Assembly (NCBI RefSeq): GCF_014621775.1
Contig: NZ_CP061204.1
Location: 2,996,501 to 3,060,500 of the forward strand
Direction of reading: 5' to 3'
From: Stenotrophomonas sp. 169
GTDB taxonomy: Bacteria; Pseudomonadota; Gammaproteobacteria; Xanthomonadales; Xanthomonadaceae
DNA: 64,000 nucleotides
Below, in pieces: positions 19,607 to 29,931 of the stretch (positions within the stretch are counted from its first letter, which is position 1; each line of letters starts with the position of its first letter). Below the pieces are notes generated by a model. It was not told the origin of the DNA, searched no databases, and saw only the letters and a list, made by a program, of their open reading frames with translations. The translations under genes were made by a program, and so were the position numbers.

Positions 19607-20634
19607 GCGGTTTCTCCCGGGATGCGGATGGCGTTGGCGAGGATCGCGTCGATGCGATCGGTTTCTTTGAGGAAGGCATCGTGGCCGTAAGGCGAGCGCA
19701 GCACGCGCAGACTGCCGCGCGGACCCAGGCCTTCAACCAGGCTGACAAGATCGGCCAGCGGCACCAGCCGATCACCTTCCACGGCGACGACCACGGTCGG
19801 CAGCAACAGCTGAGCCGGATCGATGCGATGCAGGTCGATGGATTCGGACAGGCGCAGCCACGCGATGACCGGTGTGCGCGCGACGTACTGCGCGGCAGCC
19901 GCATCCAGATAGTCTTCGGCAGCGACACGCACGCGCCCATTGATGACTTCCGGGGCCGCATCGAAGCGTTCACTGAACTCTTCCGGCGTGCGGTAGCTCA
20001 GCATGGCGAACTGGCGGGCAAGTGCGAGGCCGTTCTCGTCGCTGCACTGCAGCTGGCCCAGCGCGACGGCACGGCGCTGTAGAGCGCGCCAGGCGGCAGC
20101 GTAGGGATGTGCCCGATGCGCGCCGCTGACCACGACCAGACGCTGCACGCGTTGGCGGTGGCGCACGCCGAACTGCTGCGCCACCAATGCGCCGTAGGAA
20201 TAGCCGACAAAGGCCTGCAGCTGCGCGATGGCCAGGTGATCCAGCAGGATCGCCAGCGCGTCGGCCTGGTCGGCGGTATCGATCGGTACGTCCTGCGCGC
20301 CGTCGGCGCCGATGAAGTCGAACGCCAGAATGCGCAGCACCTGCGGATCCAGGGTGCGGCCAGAGCCGACCAGTCCCTCGGCCCAGCCTTTTTCGCTGAA
20401 CTGCGCATTGGCCGCGACATGGCGGTTGGCGGAGATGCCGCCGGCCAGCACCACGACGGGCGCATCGGCGGGGCCGACACATTCATAGCGCAGGCGGATG
20501 GCGCGTGGTCCCGCGTGGCGCATGTCCAACACCGCGGCGAATTCGCCGCGCACGGCATGCACGCGGTCTTCGACCGGCACGCTGACGGGGACAAAGGATT
20601 CGGAACGGGGGGCAGTGGCGGGGGCGAAGCTCAT
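19603..20634 (-). CDS. metX: MetX-type O-acyltransferase (homoserine or serine O-succinyltransferase)
   Basis: 343 aa alpha/beta-hydrolase-fold acyltransferase. Nucleophile elbow GYSYGA, Asp in EGDRLVP, His in YGHDAFLKE. MetX enzymes in this family acylate homoserine to start methionine synthesis; related xanthomonad enzymes have been reported to succinylate, and some act on L-serine. Position ahead of metB and hom, behind a SAM-I riboswitch, argues for methionine. The frame is open to 20769, but that would run through the riboswitch; ATG at 20634 (MSFAPAT) is chosen. It lacks a strong Shine-Dalgarno sequence, in keeping with regulated initiation. Confidence 0.88.
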   Translation of the reverse strand: MSFAPATAPRSESFVPVSVPVEDRVHAVRGEFAAVLDMRHAGPRAIRLRYECVGPADAPVVVLAGGISANRHVAANAQFSEKGWAEGLVGSGRTLDPQVLRILAFDFIGADGAQDVPIDTADQADALAILLDHLAIAQLQAFVGYSYGALVAQQFGVRHRQRVQRLVVVSGAHRAHPYAAAWRALQRRAVALGQLQCSDENGLALARQFAMLSYRTPEEFSERFDAAPEVINGRVRVAAEDYLDAAAAQYVARTPVIAWLRLSESIDLHRIDPAQLLLPTVVVAVEGDRLVPLADLVSLVEGLGPRGSLRVLRSPYGHDAFLKETDRIDAILANAIRIPGETA

Positions 20635-20726
20635 GGCGGTATCCAATAAGGGAAACATTCCCGAGGAGTGGCCATCGAGCCTTCGCAGGGCTCGCGTCCA
20701 AGCGGCACCCACGGGTGCACGCTCGA

Positions 20727-20841
20727 ACCATCTTCCGGTAGACACGACAGTCCCCGCAGGATTTGGCACCTACGCCGACGCTTGCGCGCCTGCGGGCTGC
20801 CCCGGCTTCAAAGGGCCTGTCCCTCTGCCGGTCTCGATGGT
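20727..20841 (-). promoter_or_regulatory. SAM-I (S-box) riboswitch in the metX leader
   Basis: Read on the minus strand, the leader contains the S-box core in order: GAGGGACAGGCCC, then TTTGAAGCCGGGGCAGCC, GTAGGTGCCAAATCCTGC, and a closing GGAAGATGG. P1 is formed by ACCATC (20836-20841) with GATGGT (20727-20732). The order and spacing match the SAM-I aptamer. Downstream, TCGAGC (20721-20726) just after P1 can pair with GCTCGA at 20675-20680, an alternative helix before the start codon. No U-run follows, so control of translation is more likely than of termination. Confidence 0.88.
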
Positions 20842-20847
20842 GGAGCC

Positions 20848-20876
20848 ACGATGCCAGCAGATTTTCGGCCTGTCAA
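20848..20876 (-). promoter_or_regulatory. Promoter for the metX riboswitch leader
   Basis: A perfect -35 TTGACA (20871-20876) lies 17 bp from CATCGT (20848-20853), a poor but correctly spaced -10. Transcription would begin just before the P1 helix of the aptamer. Confidence 0.55.
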
Positions 20877-20981
20877 TCCTTTCATGCGGATGAAGAGATG
20901 GGCTAAAAGCGACGTGACCCTGGGCCCGTACGGCAAGGTGCGGCCTGCTAGAGTCCGACGTCCCCCTTTCCCGGCCGCTTC

Positions 20982-21566
20982 ATGCGTCGCCTGCTGCTCT
21001 GCCCCGTCCTCCTGCCATTGTTGGCCCTGTCCAGCCCTGCCTCTGACTGGCGCAGTGGCTGGGGACTGACGGCTGGCGGGCACGACGCACCCGTCGCCTA
21101 CCAGCTTCCGTTCGATGAACGACGCTTCAGTGTCGGTCAGGCGCCCGAGGGCCGATTCAGCCACCGCGATGCGGAGAACCGCTTCGCCGTGGATTTCACC
21201 CTGCCCGAAGGCACGCCGGTGCTTGCTGCCCGCGCCGGACGCGTCACCCGCGTGCAGTCAGGCTTCAGCGGCAACGGACTGGCACCGCGCGACCGCGAAC
21301 GGGCGAACTATGTCCGCATCACCCATGACGACGGCAGCATGGCCGTGTACGCCCACCTGCTGCAGGACGGTGTCACGGTGCGCGAGGGTCAGTACGTGGA
21401 CGCCGGCCAGCGCATCGCCCTGTCCGGCAACACCGGCTACAGCACCGCTCCGCACCTTCACTTTGCCGTCCAAGTACAGCAGGGCACCCAGCTGCACTCC
21501 ATCCCGGTGCGCATCGTCACCCCCCGCGGCGAACTCCACTTCGCAAAAGGGGACGGAGGGGATTAA
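20982..21566 (+). CDS. M23-family (LytM) peptidase, exported
   Basis: 194 aa. A signal peptide (MRRLLLCPVLLPLLALSSPA) precedes a compact LytM domain: FSHRDAENRFAVDF, then GTPVLAARAGRVTRV, YAHL and the zinc motif HLHFAV. The usual HxGxD first metal motif is replaced by NRFAVDF, with a histidine nine residues before the Asp, a form found in some single-domain M23 proteins. It may be a murein endopeptidase or a non-catalytic relative. The last residues (KGDGGD) and the stop are encoded by the left arm of a 35-bp inverted repeat, so the natural C-terminus may have been replaced. It is divergent from metX. Confidence 0.85.
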   Translation: MRRLLLCPVLLPLLALSSPASDWRSGWGLTAGGHDAPVAYQLPFDERRFSVGQAPEGRFSHRDAENRFAVDFTLPEGTPVLAARAGRVTRVQSGFSGNGLAPRDRERANYVRITHDDGSMAVYAHLLQDGVTVREGQYVDAGQRIALSGNTGYSTAPHLHFAVQVQQGTQLHSIPVRIVTPRGELHFAKGDGGD

Positions 21567-21622
21567 GACGCATCTGGCCTCCGACATGGCCAGATGCGTC
21601 TTAATCCCCTCCGTCCCCTTTT
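21545..21622. repeat. Perfect 35-bp inverted repeat ending in a T-run
   Basis: Arms at 21545-21579 and 21588-21622 are fully complementary around an 8-nt loop. The outer part, AAAAGGGGACGGAGGG, recurs in a second hairpin at 41705-41756. The left arm contains the M23 stop codon. The stem followed by TTTTT would terminate transcription in the + direction, and the A-run serves the other strand. The length and second copy point to a dispersed palindromic element rather than a simple terminator. Confidence 0.85.
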
Positions 21623-21627
21623 TCGGC

Positions 21628-21633
21628 GATAAT
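21628..21633 (+). promoter_or_regulatory. Candidate -10 box for prfC
   Basis: GATAAT lies right after the terminator-like hairpin and 47 nt before prfC. No clear -35 is visible. It would give prfC its own promoter. Confidence 0.35.
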
Positions 21634-21680
21634 CATCGGCTTACTTCATTGATCTGCGCCCCGGGCGGGCGCCCCCTGCC

Positions 21681-23282
<1,602 letters not shown>

Positions 23283-23373
23283 ACCCGCGTCTGGCCGGGC
23301 GTGCACGCACCGGCCATCGCGGCGATGATAGGGGGGATGCAGGACCCCCTCCCTGCGACCCCTCTCACTGTCC

Positions 23374-24006
23374 ATGACCTCTGTTGAATCAATCCGCGAG
23401 GAAATCGCGAGCGCACTGACCCACGGACTGGGCGCGGTAGCTGCGTTGGCTGGCAGCGCCGTGTTGATCACCCTGGCTGCCATCCATGGCGACGGCTGGC
23501 AGTTGTTCAGCTCGATCGTGTTCGGGGTGGCGCTGTTGCTGCTATACACGGCCTCGACGCTGTATCACGCGATCCAGCACCCCGTGGCGAAAGGACGGTT
23601 GAAAGTATTCGACCACTGCGCGATCTACCTGCTGATTGCCGGCACCTATACGCCCTTCATGCTGATCGGTCTGCGCGGTCCGTGGGGCTGGGGCATGTTC
23701 ACGGCGATCTGGATCCTCGCGTTCGCCGGGGTGGTGTTCAAGCTGTTCTTCACCGGTCGGTTCAAGGCCTTGTCCACCGGCATCTACATTGCGATGGGCT
23801 GGCTGATCGTCGTGGCGATCAAGCCGATGCTGGCGGCGATCGACATGTGGACGCTGGGCTGGCTGCTGGCGGGCGGCCTGTCGTACACCTTGGGTACGTA
23901 CTTCTATCATCGTGAATCGATCCGCTACTCGCATGCGATCTGGCATCTGTTCGTGATCGGCGGCAGCGTCTGCCACTTCGTCGCCGTCACCGCGCAGGTG
24001 CTGTGA
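23374..24006 (+). CDS. trhA: Hemolysin III / TrhA family membrane protein
   Basis: 210 aa, seven hydrophobic segments, belonging to the PAQR-like hemolysin III family. Conserved residues typical of the family are visible: ALTHGLGA, STLYHAI, FDHCAIYLLIAGTYTPF and HAIWHLFVIGGS, with Asp and His residues that would form a metal site. E. coli members are linked to membrane energetics; the biochemical function remains open. A 640-bp repeat-rich gap follows. Confidence 0.9.
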   Translation: MTSVESIREEIASALTHGLGAVAALAGSAVLITLAAIHGDGWQLFSSIVFGVALLLLYTASTLYHAIQHPVAKGRLKVFDHCAIYLLIAGTYTPFMLIGLRGPWGWGMFTAIWILAFAGVVFKLFFTGRFKALSTGIYIAMGWLIVVAIKPMLAAIDMWTLGWLLAGGLSYTLGTYFYHRESIRYSHAIWHLFVIGGSVCHFVAVTAQVL

Positions 24007-24035
24007 TTTTCTGCGCTGCGCTTGGCTTTTAAGCG

Positions 24036-24080
24036 AAAGCAACAGCAACAGCAACGGCAACGGCAACAGCAACAGCAACG
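24036..24080. repeat. Hexanucleotide tandem repeat, CAACAG/CAACGG units
   Basis: Seven or so consecutive hexamers of the form CAACRG, directly after trhA. A related array of GGCAAG units heads the similar noncoding block at 44901-44974. Confidence 0.85.
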
Positions 24081-24089
24081 TCTGCAGGG

Positions 24090-24580
24090 CCGTGTGCTGG
24101 TGGGGCGGTGTGGGTTGGCGGGGGACGGCAAAAACTGCGTCCATGCGTGCCTTGTTTCGCGCCATCCATGGCGCTCAACACCCCCGCCAACCCACCCCGC
24201 CCCACCTTCGACATATCCACGGTGGCCATGGTGTCGGTAGCGCCGACCCATGGTCGGCGGTTTCTTTGGGGAATGGGGTCGGATGGTTTCCGCCGAGCGT
24301 GGCTCGGCGGAATGTCCCCGCCAAGGGCCCGCTGCACTCGCCGACCATGGGTCGGCGCTACCGCTTTTCTTCTTTTTTCATACGCGGCGGGCGGCCACGG
24401 AACCTGTCGGGGGCCGGGCGGTGGGGCGGGGCGGGGGCGTTGAGTGCCATGGATGGCACGAAACGAGGCCTGCATGGATGCGGCTCTTGCCGTCCCCCGT
24501 CCCGCCCCACCGCCCGGCCCCACGCTCGTAGCCTGTTGTCAGAGCACACCGCGAGGGGGGTCTCACCCGTTCGACAACCC
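24090..24580. repeat. Composite inverted-repeat element, copy 1
   Basis: Two copies of a 53-bp core (GGGGGACGGC at one end, CGCCATCCATGGC at the other) face each other at 24120-24172 and 24446-24498. Flanking C-rich and G-rich sequence also pairs, making arms of roughly 100 bp. The 270-bp interior holds three SMAG-type palindromes. The right edge carries CGCGAGGGGGG and TCACCCGTTCG, shared with copy 2 at 44981-45480. No gene is seen from 24007 to 24646. Confidence 0.8.
24236..24363. repeat. Three SMAG-type REP palindromes inside composite element 1
   Basis: Palindromes at 24236-24260 (GGTAGCGCCGACCCATGG), 24290-24310 (CCGCCGAGCGTGGCTCGGCGG) and 24339-24363 (GCCGACCATGGGTCGGCGCTACC). The outer two face each other with their GTAG ends outward, as in SMAG dimers. 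Confidence 0.8.
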
Positions 24581-24646
24581 TCACCTGCACGTAATCCGAA
24601 TGCCCCATTCGCGCTATGTGCACGATGAACGGGCAACCATGCGGCT

Positions 24647-26620
24647 GTGAATGCCACCCTGCCCCCTGAAACCAGCCGCCCGGTTCGCCGGCGTTTCCGT
24701 CGTCCCGGCAAGCGCGGCCAGCGCTGGCTGGCGGTGCTGGTGTTCCTGATCGCCGCCGTCTTGCTGCTGATCGCGCTGTGGGACTGGAACTGGTTCAAGG
24801 GCCCGGTGGAGCGTGCCGTGCAGGCAAAAACGGGGCGCGCGCTGCATATCGGCAACCTGGATGTCGACCTTGGCCGCGTGACCACCATCCGCGGTGATTC
24901 CGTCACCTTTGCCAATGCAGAGTGGGCCAAGCGCCCGCAGATGGTCAGCGCCGACCGCGTGGAAATCGACGTGCGCGTCTGGCCGCTGCTGCGCGGCAGC
25001 GTACAACTGCCGGAAGTACGCCTTACCCGTCCGGACGCGTTGTTGCAGACCGCGCCGCGCGCGGACCAGGCGGGCAACTGGGATTTCATGGGCGAAAGCA
25101 GTGGCGGCGAGCCGTTGCAACTGCAGCGGCTGTACATCGATGACGGCCGATTGCAGTTTCTGGATGAGCGGGGCCGTACCGACATCCAGGTGTCGGTGCG
25201 CAGTGGCAAGCCGAAGCAGGCCGATGCCGCACCGCCGTTGCTGGTCGGCGGCAAGGGCTCATGGCAGGGCAATGCCTTCACCCTCAACGGCAATACAGAA
25301 TCACCGCTCGAGCTGACCAACAGCGGCCATCCCTTCCGCATCCATCTGGACGGGCGAGCCGGTGGCACGCATGCGGTGGCCAGCGGCACGCTGATCAATC
25401 CGTTCCAGTTCCAGACCTTCAGCCTGCAGTTCCGCCTCAGCGGCCAGGATCTGGAAGACCTGTATCCGCTGGTCGGCATCGCCTTACCCTCTACCCCGCC
25501 CTATCGGCTGGACGGGCAGCTGACGCGCGACCACCAGGTCTGGCAGTACCAGAAGTTCAACGGCCGGGTCGGCGACAGTGATCTCGGCGGTGATGTAAAG
25601 GTGGAGGTTGGCGGCGAGCGCCCGCGACTGACCGCCAACCTGGTCTCCAAACGCCTGGATTTCGATGACCTCGCCGGCTTCATCGGTGCGCCGCCGAAGA
25701 CCGGTGGCGACGAAACCGCGAATGCCGAGCAGAAAGCGGAGGCCGCGCGCTTGGCCGCAAAGCCGACGATCCTGCCCGACACGCCGTATGACCTCGGCAA
25801 ACTGCGCGCGATGGATGCCGACGTTCGGTTGAAGGCGCAGCGCATCAATGCCCCCAGCCTGCCGCTGGATGACATGGATGCCCACCTGAAGCTCGACGAT
25901 GGCCTGTTGCGCCTGGAGCCGCTCAACTTCGGCGTGGCAGGCGGCGACATCCGCAGCACGATCCGCATGGATGCGCGTCGGCCCCAGATCGCCACGTCGT
26001 TGAAAGCCAGCGTGCGTCGGGTGCAGCTCGGCCAGTTGTTCCCGGATGCGAAGCTGGCCGAGCAGGCCTCGGGCGGCATCGGCGGTGAGATCGACCTGAG
26101 CGGCAACGGCAATTCAATCGCCGCCATGCTGGGCAGCAGCGACGGCACCGTTGCCATCGGCATGGGCAAGGGCCACGTGGGCAACCTGATCATGGAACTG
26201 GCCGGCCTGGACGTCGCCGAATCGTTGAAATTCCTGTTCACCGGCGACCGACAGATCCCGTTGCGCTGTGCCTTCGCCGACTTCGGCGTGAAGGATGGGC
26301 GCATGGACAGCCGTGCCCTGGCGGTAGACACCACCGATACGCTGATCGTCGGCGAAGGCAGCATCAACCTGAAGAACGAGCAGATGGACCTGCTGCTGAA
26401 ACCGCGTCCGAAGGACATCAGCATCCTGGCGCTGCGTTCGCCACTACGCATCGACGGCACGTTCAAGGACCCGTCGTTCCGTCCCGATTTCAAGGCACTG
26501 GGCCTTCGCGGCGCGATCGCCCTGGCGCTGGGCAGCATCGCGCCGCCGGCCGCGTTGTTGGCCACGTTCGAGCCCGGTCCGGGCAAGGACAGTGACTGCG
26601 GCGGGAAATACGCCCGCTGA
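24647..26620 (+). CDS. AsmA-family inner-membrane protein
   Basis: 657 aa. One N-terminal membrane anchor (LAVLVFLIAAVLLLIALW) is followed by an AsmA N-terminal domain (VERAVQAKTGRALHIGNLDVDL) and a long beta-rich periplasmic region ending in an AsmA-like C-terminal part (LNLKNEQMDLLLKPRPKD-type segment and LRIDGTFKDPSFRPD). AsmA-like proteins are thought to move phospholipid to, or affect assembly of, the outer membrane. The start is GTG at 24647, immediately after the repeat block; no clear ribosome-binding site is seen and no ATG is available nearby. It is the only gene on the plus strand before the convergent CBS gene. Confidence 0.9.
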   Translation: MNATLPPETSRPVRRRFRRPGKRGQRWLAVLVFLIAAVLLLIALWDWNWFKGPVERAVQAKTGRALHIGNLDVDLGRVTTIRGDSVTFANAEWAKRPQMVSADRVEIDVRVWPLLRGSVQLPEVRLTRPDALLQTAPRADQAGNWDFMGESSGGEPLQLQRLYIDDGRLQFLDERGRTDIQVSVRSGKPKQADAAPPLLVGGKGSWQGNAFTLNGNTESPLELTNSGHPFRIHLDGRAGGTHAVASGTLINPFQFQTFSLQFRLSGQDLEDLYPLVGIALPSTPPYRLDGQLTRDHQVWQYQKFNGRVGDSDLGGDVKVEVGGERPRLTANLVSKRLDFDDLAGFIGAPPKTGGDETANAEQKAEAARLAAKPTILPDTPYDLGKLRAMDADVRLKAQRINAPSLPLDDMDAHLKLDDGLLRLEPLNFGVAGGDIRSTIRMDARRPQIATSLKASVRRVQLGQLFPDAKLAEQASGGIGGEIDLSGNGNSIAAMLGSSDGTVAIGMGKGHVGNLIMELAGLDVAESLKFLFTGDRQIPLRCAFADFGVKDGRMDSRALAVDTTDTLIVGEGSINLKNEQMDLLLKPRPKDISILALRSPLRIDGTFKDPSFRPDFKALGLRGAIALALGSIAPPAALLATFEPGPGKDSDCGGKYAR

Positions 26621-26663
26621 GGGAGACGGGTGGCGGCGGCCGCTGGCCGCCCCCCGTCGTCGG

Positions 26664-27095
26664 TCAGCCGGCGACGATGTACTGCTGCAACTGCTCCAGC
26701 TCCCGCGCCTGCGCGTCAATCACCGCCTTGACCAGATCGCCGATGGAGATCACGCCCAGCACGCGGCCTTCCTCCACCACCGGTAGATGGCGGATGCGAT
26801 GGTCCGTCACCAGTTGCAGGCAGTGCGCGACCTGCGAATCGGGCGATACCGTCACCACCTGCGAGGTCATGATGTCCGCCACGCGTGTGTCCCGCGAGGA
26901 GCGGTCACGCAGCACGATCTTGCGCGCGTAATCGCGCTCGGAGAGGATGCCCGCCAGCTGCGGCCCCTCCATCACCAGGACCGCGCCGACGCCCTTTTCC
27001 GCCATCAACTGGATCGCATCGAATACCGCCGCCTGTGGCGCGACGGCGTGCACTTCAGGAGACTTGCCGTCCAACACCTGCCGAACCGTGGTCAT
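26664..27095 (-). CDS. Two-CBS-domain protein
   Basis: 143 aa consisting almost entirely of a CBS pair (Bateman module): first domain around FDAIQLMAEKGVGAVLVMEG and GILSERDYARKIV, second around IMTSQVVTVSPDS and HLPVVEEGRVLGVISIGDLVK. Such modules bind adenine nucleotides and regulate partners. No effector domain is attached. Its start overlaps the 3' end of the upstream glycosyltransferase gene by 41 nt in another frame, so the two are transcriptionally linked. AGGGCAGGCAG precedes the ATG. Confidence 0.92.
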   Translation of the reverse strand: MTTVRQVLDGKSPEVHAVAPQAAVFDAIQLMAEKGVGAVLVMEGPQLAGILSERDYARKIVLRDRSSRDTRVADIMTSQVVTVSPDSQVAHCLQLVTDHRIRHLPVVEEGRVLGVISIGDLVKAVIDAQARELEQLQQYIVAG

Positions 27096-28074
27096 CTGCC
27101 TGCCCTCCGAGGGTGGGTTGCAGGTTCGAGTCTGCCACGGACGGGCCTATGCAGGTGTCAAGCAGGTACAGCGGCCGCTGCTTGGACTCTTCGTACAGCC
27201 GCCCCAGGTATTCCCCGATCAGTCCGAGCGCGATCAGCTGGACCCCGCCAAGGAACAGGATGACCGCCATCATCGTCGGCCAGCCGGCGACACGGTCGCC
27301 GTACAACGACGCTTTCACCACCACGCCCACGGCGAACAGGAAGGCACCGGCCGCGGTCAGCATCCCCAGATACGTCGCCGCCCGCAGTGGCACCGTGGTG
27401 AAACTGGTGATGCCTTCCAGCGCGAAGTTCCACAGGCGCCAGAGGCTGAACTTGCTGGTGCCGGCCACCCGCGCATGCCGTTGATAGGGCACCGCGATAC
27501 GGTTGTAGCCGACCCAGCTGAAAAGGCCTTTCATGAAGCGATGGCGCTCGCGCAGTTCCCGCAGCGCCTGCAGCGCGCGAGGCGACAACAAGCGGAAATC
27601 CCCGGTATCGGCGGGAATCGGCGTCGGCGACATGCGGCCGATGATGCGATAGAACATGCCGGCGGTGGCTCGCTTGGTCCAGCTCTCGCCCTCGCGCGCC
27701 AGGCGTGTCCCGTACACGTTGTCATAGCCTTCGCGCCAACGTGCCACGAAGGCAGGAATCAATTCGGGCGGGTCCTGGCAGTCCGCATCCAGGATCATGG
27801 CGGCGCCGACAGACACCTGGTCCAGCCCGGCGGTCAGCGCGGCCTCTTTGCCGAAGTTGCGCGACAGACGCAATGCCGACACGCGGGGGTCCTGGCGGGC
27901 CAGCGTTTCAATGCACGCCCAGGTCGCATCGCTGCTGCCGTCGTCGACATACAGAATGCGGCCGGTCACATCCGGCATGTCGGCGAAGACCGCCGATACG
28001 CGCGCGTGCAGCTGCGGCAGCGCGGCCTCTTCATTGAAGGCAGCGACGACGACGGTCAACGGTTCTGGGTTCAT
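27055..28074 (-). CDS. Family 2 glycosyltransferase, DPM1/GtrB type, with two C-terminal membrane helices
   Basis: 339 aa. GT2 domain with VVVAAFNEEAALP, VDDGSSDAT, the DxD-like metal site in ILDADCQDPPE and DTGDFRLLS, then two membrane helices (GMLTAAGAFLFAVGVVVKA, MAVILFLGGVQLIALGL) and GEYLGRLYEESKQRPLY. This layout matches polyprenyl-phosphate glycosyltransferases (GtrB/ArnC-like), which load a sugar on a lipid carrier at the inner membrane. ATG at 28074 (MNPEPL) is used; an in-frame ATG at 28095 overlaps the mtgA stop. The C-terminal tail of about 25 aa overlaps the CBS gene. Confidence 0.9.
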   Translation of the reverse strand: MNPEPLTVVVAAFNEEAALPQLHARVSAVFADMPDVTGRILYVDDGSSDATWACIETLARQDPRVSALRLSRNFGKEAALTAGLDQVSVGAAMILDADCQDPPELIPAFVARWREGYDNVYGTRLAREGESWTKRATAGMFYRIIGRMSPTPIPADTGDFRLLSPRALQALRELRERHRFMKGLFSWVGYNRIAVPYQRHARVAGTSKFSLWRLWNFALEGITSFTTVPLRAATYLGMLTAAGAFLFAVGVVVKASLYGDRVAGWPTMMAVILFLGGVQLIALGLIGEYLGRLYEESKQRPLYLLDTCIGPSVADSNLQPTLGGQADDHGSAGVGRQVS

Positions 28075-28087
28075 CGTCGGATTGTAC

Positions 28088-28843
28088 TCAGTCATCCTGC
28101 AGGTACGCGCCGCCGCCCAGCTGCCGCGCCTGCCGTTGGATCCACGCCGCGCGCCGCTGCACATAAGGGCCCGGCTGCGCAGCGTCGTAACGCCGGGGTG
28201 CCGGCAGCACGGCGGCCAACCGAGCGCTTTCCGCAGGGGTCAGACGCGACGCATCCTTGTTCCAGAACTGCCGTGACGCGGCCTGGGCACCATAGATGCC
28301 GTCACCGAACTCGGCGATGTTGGCGTACACCTCCAGAATGCGGTGCTTGGACCAGAAGGTCTCTATCAGCAGCGTGTACCAGACCTCCAGCCCTTTCCGC
28401 AGCCAGCTGCGGCCCTGCCACAGGAACAGGTTCTTGGCCACCTGCTGGCTGATCGTGCTGGCCCCGCGCACGCGTCCACCCCGCGCATTGTGATCGCGGG
28501 CTTTCTCGATCGCCTGCAGATCAAACCCATTGTGCTGCGGAAAGCGCTGATCTTCCGCAGCCACCAGCGAGATCGGCAGGCTCGTTGCCATCTTCTGCAG
28601 ATCGCGCCATTCATAGTGCAGGCGGTAAGCGCCATCACCCTGCCCCAGCGCTTCGCCATAGCGCCACAGCATCACCGTAGACACAGGCGGGTCCACGAAG
28701 CGCAGCACCAGCACCTGCAGCACACTGAACGCGGCCAGCACGACCGGCAGCCACAGCAGACGCCGCCAGCGCCAGCGGGAGGTGCCGGCGGCCTGCACTG
28801 CCTTGAGGTTGTCGTCCCCTGACCCCATTGATGGCTCACTCAT
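28088..28843 (-). CDS. mtgA: Monofunctional biosynthetic peptidoglycan transglycosylase
   Basis: 251 aa. A single GT51 domain behind one membrane helix ([19 protein letters not shown]). Catalytic Glu in [14 protein letters not shown]; further GT51 motifs [28 protein letters not shown] and [15 protein letters not shown]. It polymerises lipid II into glycan strands without a transpeptidase domain. The frame is open to 28906, but ATG at 28843 (MSEPSMGSG) gives a family-sized protein. It is divergent from hslO by 65 bp and heads a set with the glycosyltransferase and CBS genes. Confidence 0.95.
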   Translation of the reverse strand: MSEPSMGSGDDNLKAVQAAGTSRWRWRRLLWLPVVLAAFSVLQVLVLRFVDPPVSTVMLWRYGEALGQGDGAYRLHYEWRDLQKMATSLPISLVAAEDQRFPQHNGFDLQAIEKARDHNARGGRVRGASTISQQVAKNLFLWQGRSWLRKGLEVWYTLLIETFWSKHRILEVYANIAEFGDGIYGAQAASRQFWNKDASRLTPAESARLAAVLPAPRRYDAAQPGPYVQRRAAWIQRQARQLGGGAYLQDD

Positions 28844-28908
28844 TTCTTCATCGGTTGTCGGCGCATTATCCGGCAACCTCACCTTCTTATATACGTGCGG
28901 CCCCAACC

Positions 28909-29802
28909 ATGACCGATCAGAACGACTCCCTGTTCCGCTTCCTGCTTCCCGATGCCGGCGTGCGCGGTGTACACGTACGCCTGCACGAGACGTGGAAACA
29001 GATCCTGTCGCATGCGGACTACCCCGCCCGTGCGGCCGGCATGCTGGGCGACGCTACCGTGGCGGCCGCCCTGTTCACCGGCCACACCAAGGTGGACGGC
29101 CGCCTGTCGATCCAGTTGCGCAGCAGCAGCTCTCTGCGCACCCTCTTCGCCGAATGCACCGCCGCCGGTACGCTGCGCGGCATCGCCAAGCTGGAAGAAG
29201 GCCAGGACGCGCCGGCCAGCCTGGATGGACTGGGCGATGACGCGGTGCTGGCCATCACCATCGAGAACCCGGGCCTGGATCCGCGCGAACCGCAGCGCTA
29301 TCAGAGCCTGGTCGCGCTCAGCGCGCCGAACCTGGACGAGGCATTCGAGGACTACTTCCGCCAGTCCGAGCAGTTGCCGACGCGCCTGCTGCTGGCGACC
29401 GACGGCGAACGTGCCGCCGGCCTGCTTATCCAGAAGCTGCCTGGCGAAGAGGGCGACCTGGACAGCTGGACCCGCATCAGCGCCCTGTTCGAGACGCTGG
29501 GCAAGGCCGAACTGCTGGCCACCTCGGCGGAGGACCTGGTCTACCGGCTGTTCCATGAAGAGCAGCCGGAGCACATGGGCGACAAGCCGCTGCGCTTCGA
29601 ATGCACCTGCTCGCGCGAACGCGTGGCGGGCATGCTGCAGTCGCTGGGTGAGGAAGAAGCCCGGGCCGCCGCCGAGCCCACCGGTGCGGTGGAGGTCCGT
29701 TGCGAATTCTGCGGGAAGGAGTATCACTTTCCTTTGACGGAATTCGGGATACTGTTCCACGGTGGCGGTACTTCCATCCCGGCACCTGAGCGACTTCAGT
29801 AA
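28909..29802 (+). CDS. hslO: Hsp33 redox-activated chaperonin
   Basis: 297 aa holdase chaperone activated by oxidation of a zinc-bound cysteine cluster. The zinc ligands are seen as CTC and CEFC in the C-terminal domain ([11 protein letters not shown] and [12 protein letters not shown]). The N-terminal domain begins [17 protein letters not shown], as in the family. The frame is open from 28828, but that overlaps the divergent mtgA promoter region; ATG at 28909 (MTDQND) fits the family length. Confidence 0.96.
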   Translation: MTDQNDSLFRFLLPDAGVRGVHVRLHETWKQILSHADYPARAAGMLGDATVAAALFTGHTKVDGRLSIQLRSSSSLRTLFAECTAAGTLRGIAKLEEGQDAPASLDGLGDDAVLAITIENPGLDPREPQRYQSLVALSAPNLDEAFEDYFRQSEQLPTRLLLATDGERAAGLLIQKLPGEEGDLDSWTRISALFETLGKAELLATSAEDLVYRLFHEEQPEHMGDKPLRFECTCSRERVAGMLQSLGEEEARAAAEPTGAVEVRCEFCGKEYHFPLTEFGILFHGGGTSIPAPERLQ

Positions 29803-29931
29803 AGCAGGCCAGCCGCTGGCGAGCTCGTGTTCTGGGGAGGACAACGACTTGTTAAAGAATCATAAACAGCCTACGCTCCAAATCCCGCTCCGGCGGGAAC
29901 TTGCCATGCATCTGACTGTCTGACTGGACTC

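Noticed and set aside
24036..24080. CRISPR array suggested by regular repeats
   Set aside because: Units are contiguous hexamers with no spacers and no cas genes nearby.
27115..27140. GGTTCGAGTC tRNA T-loop-like sequence
   Set aside because: No acceptor or anticodon stem around it; it lies in the tail of the glycosyltransferase gene.
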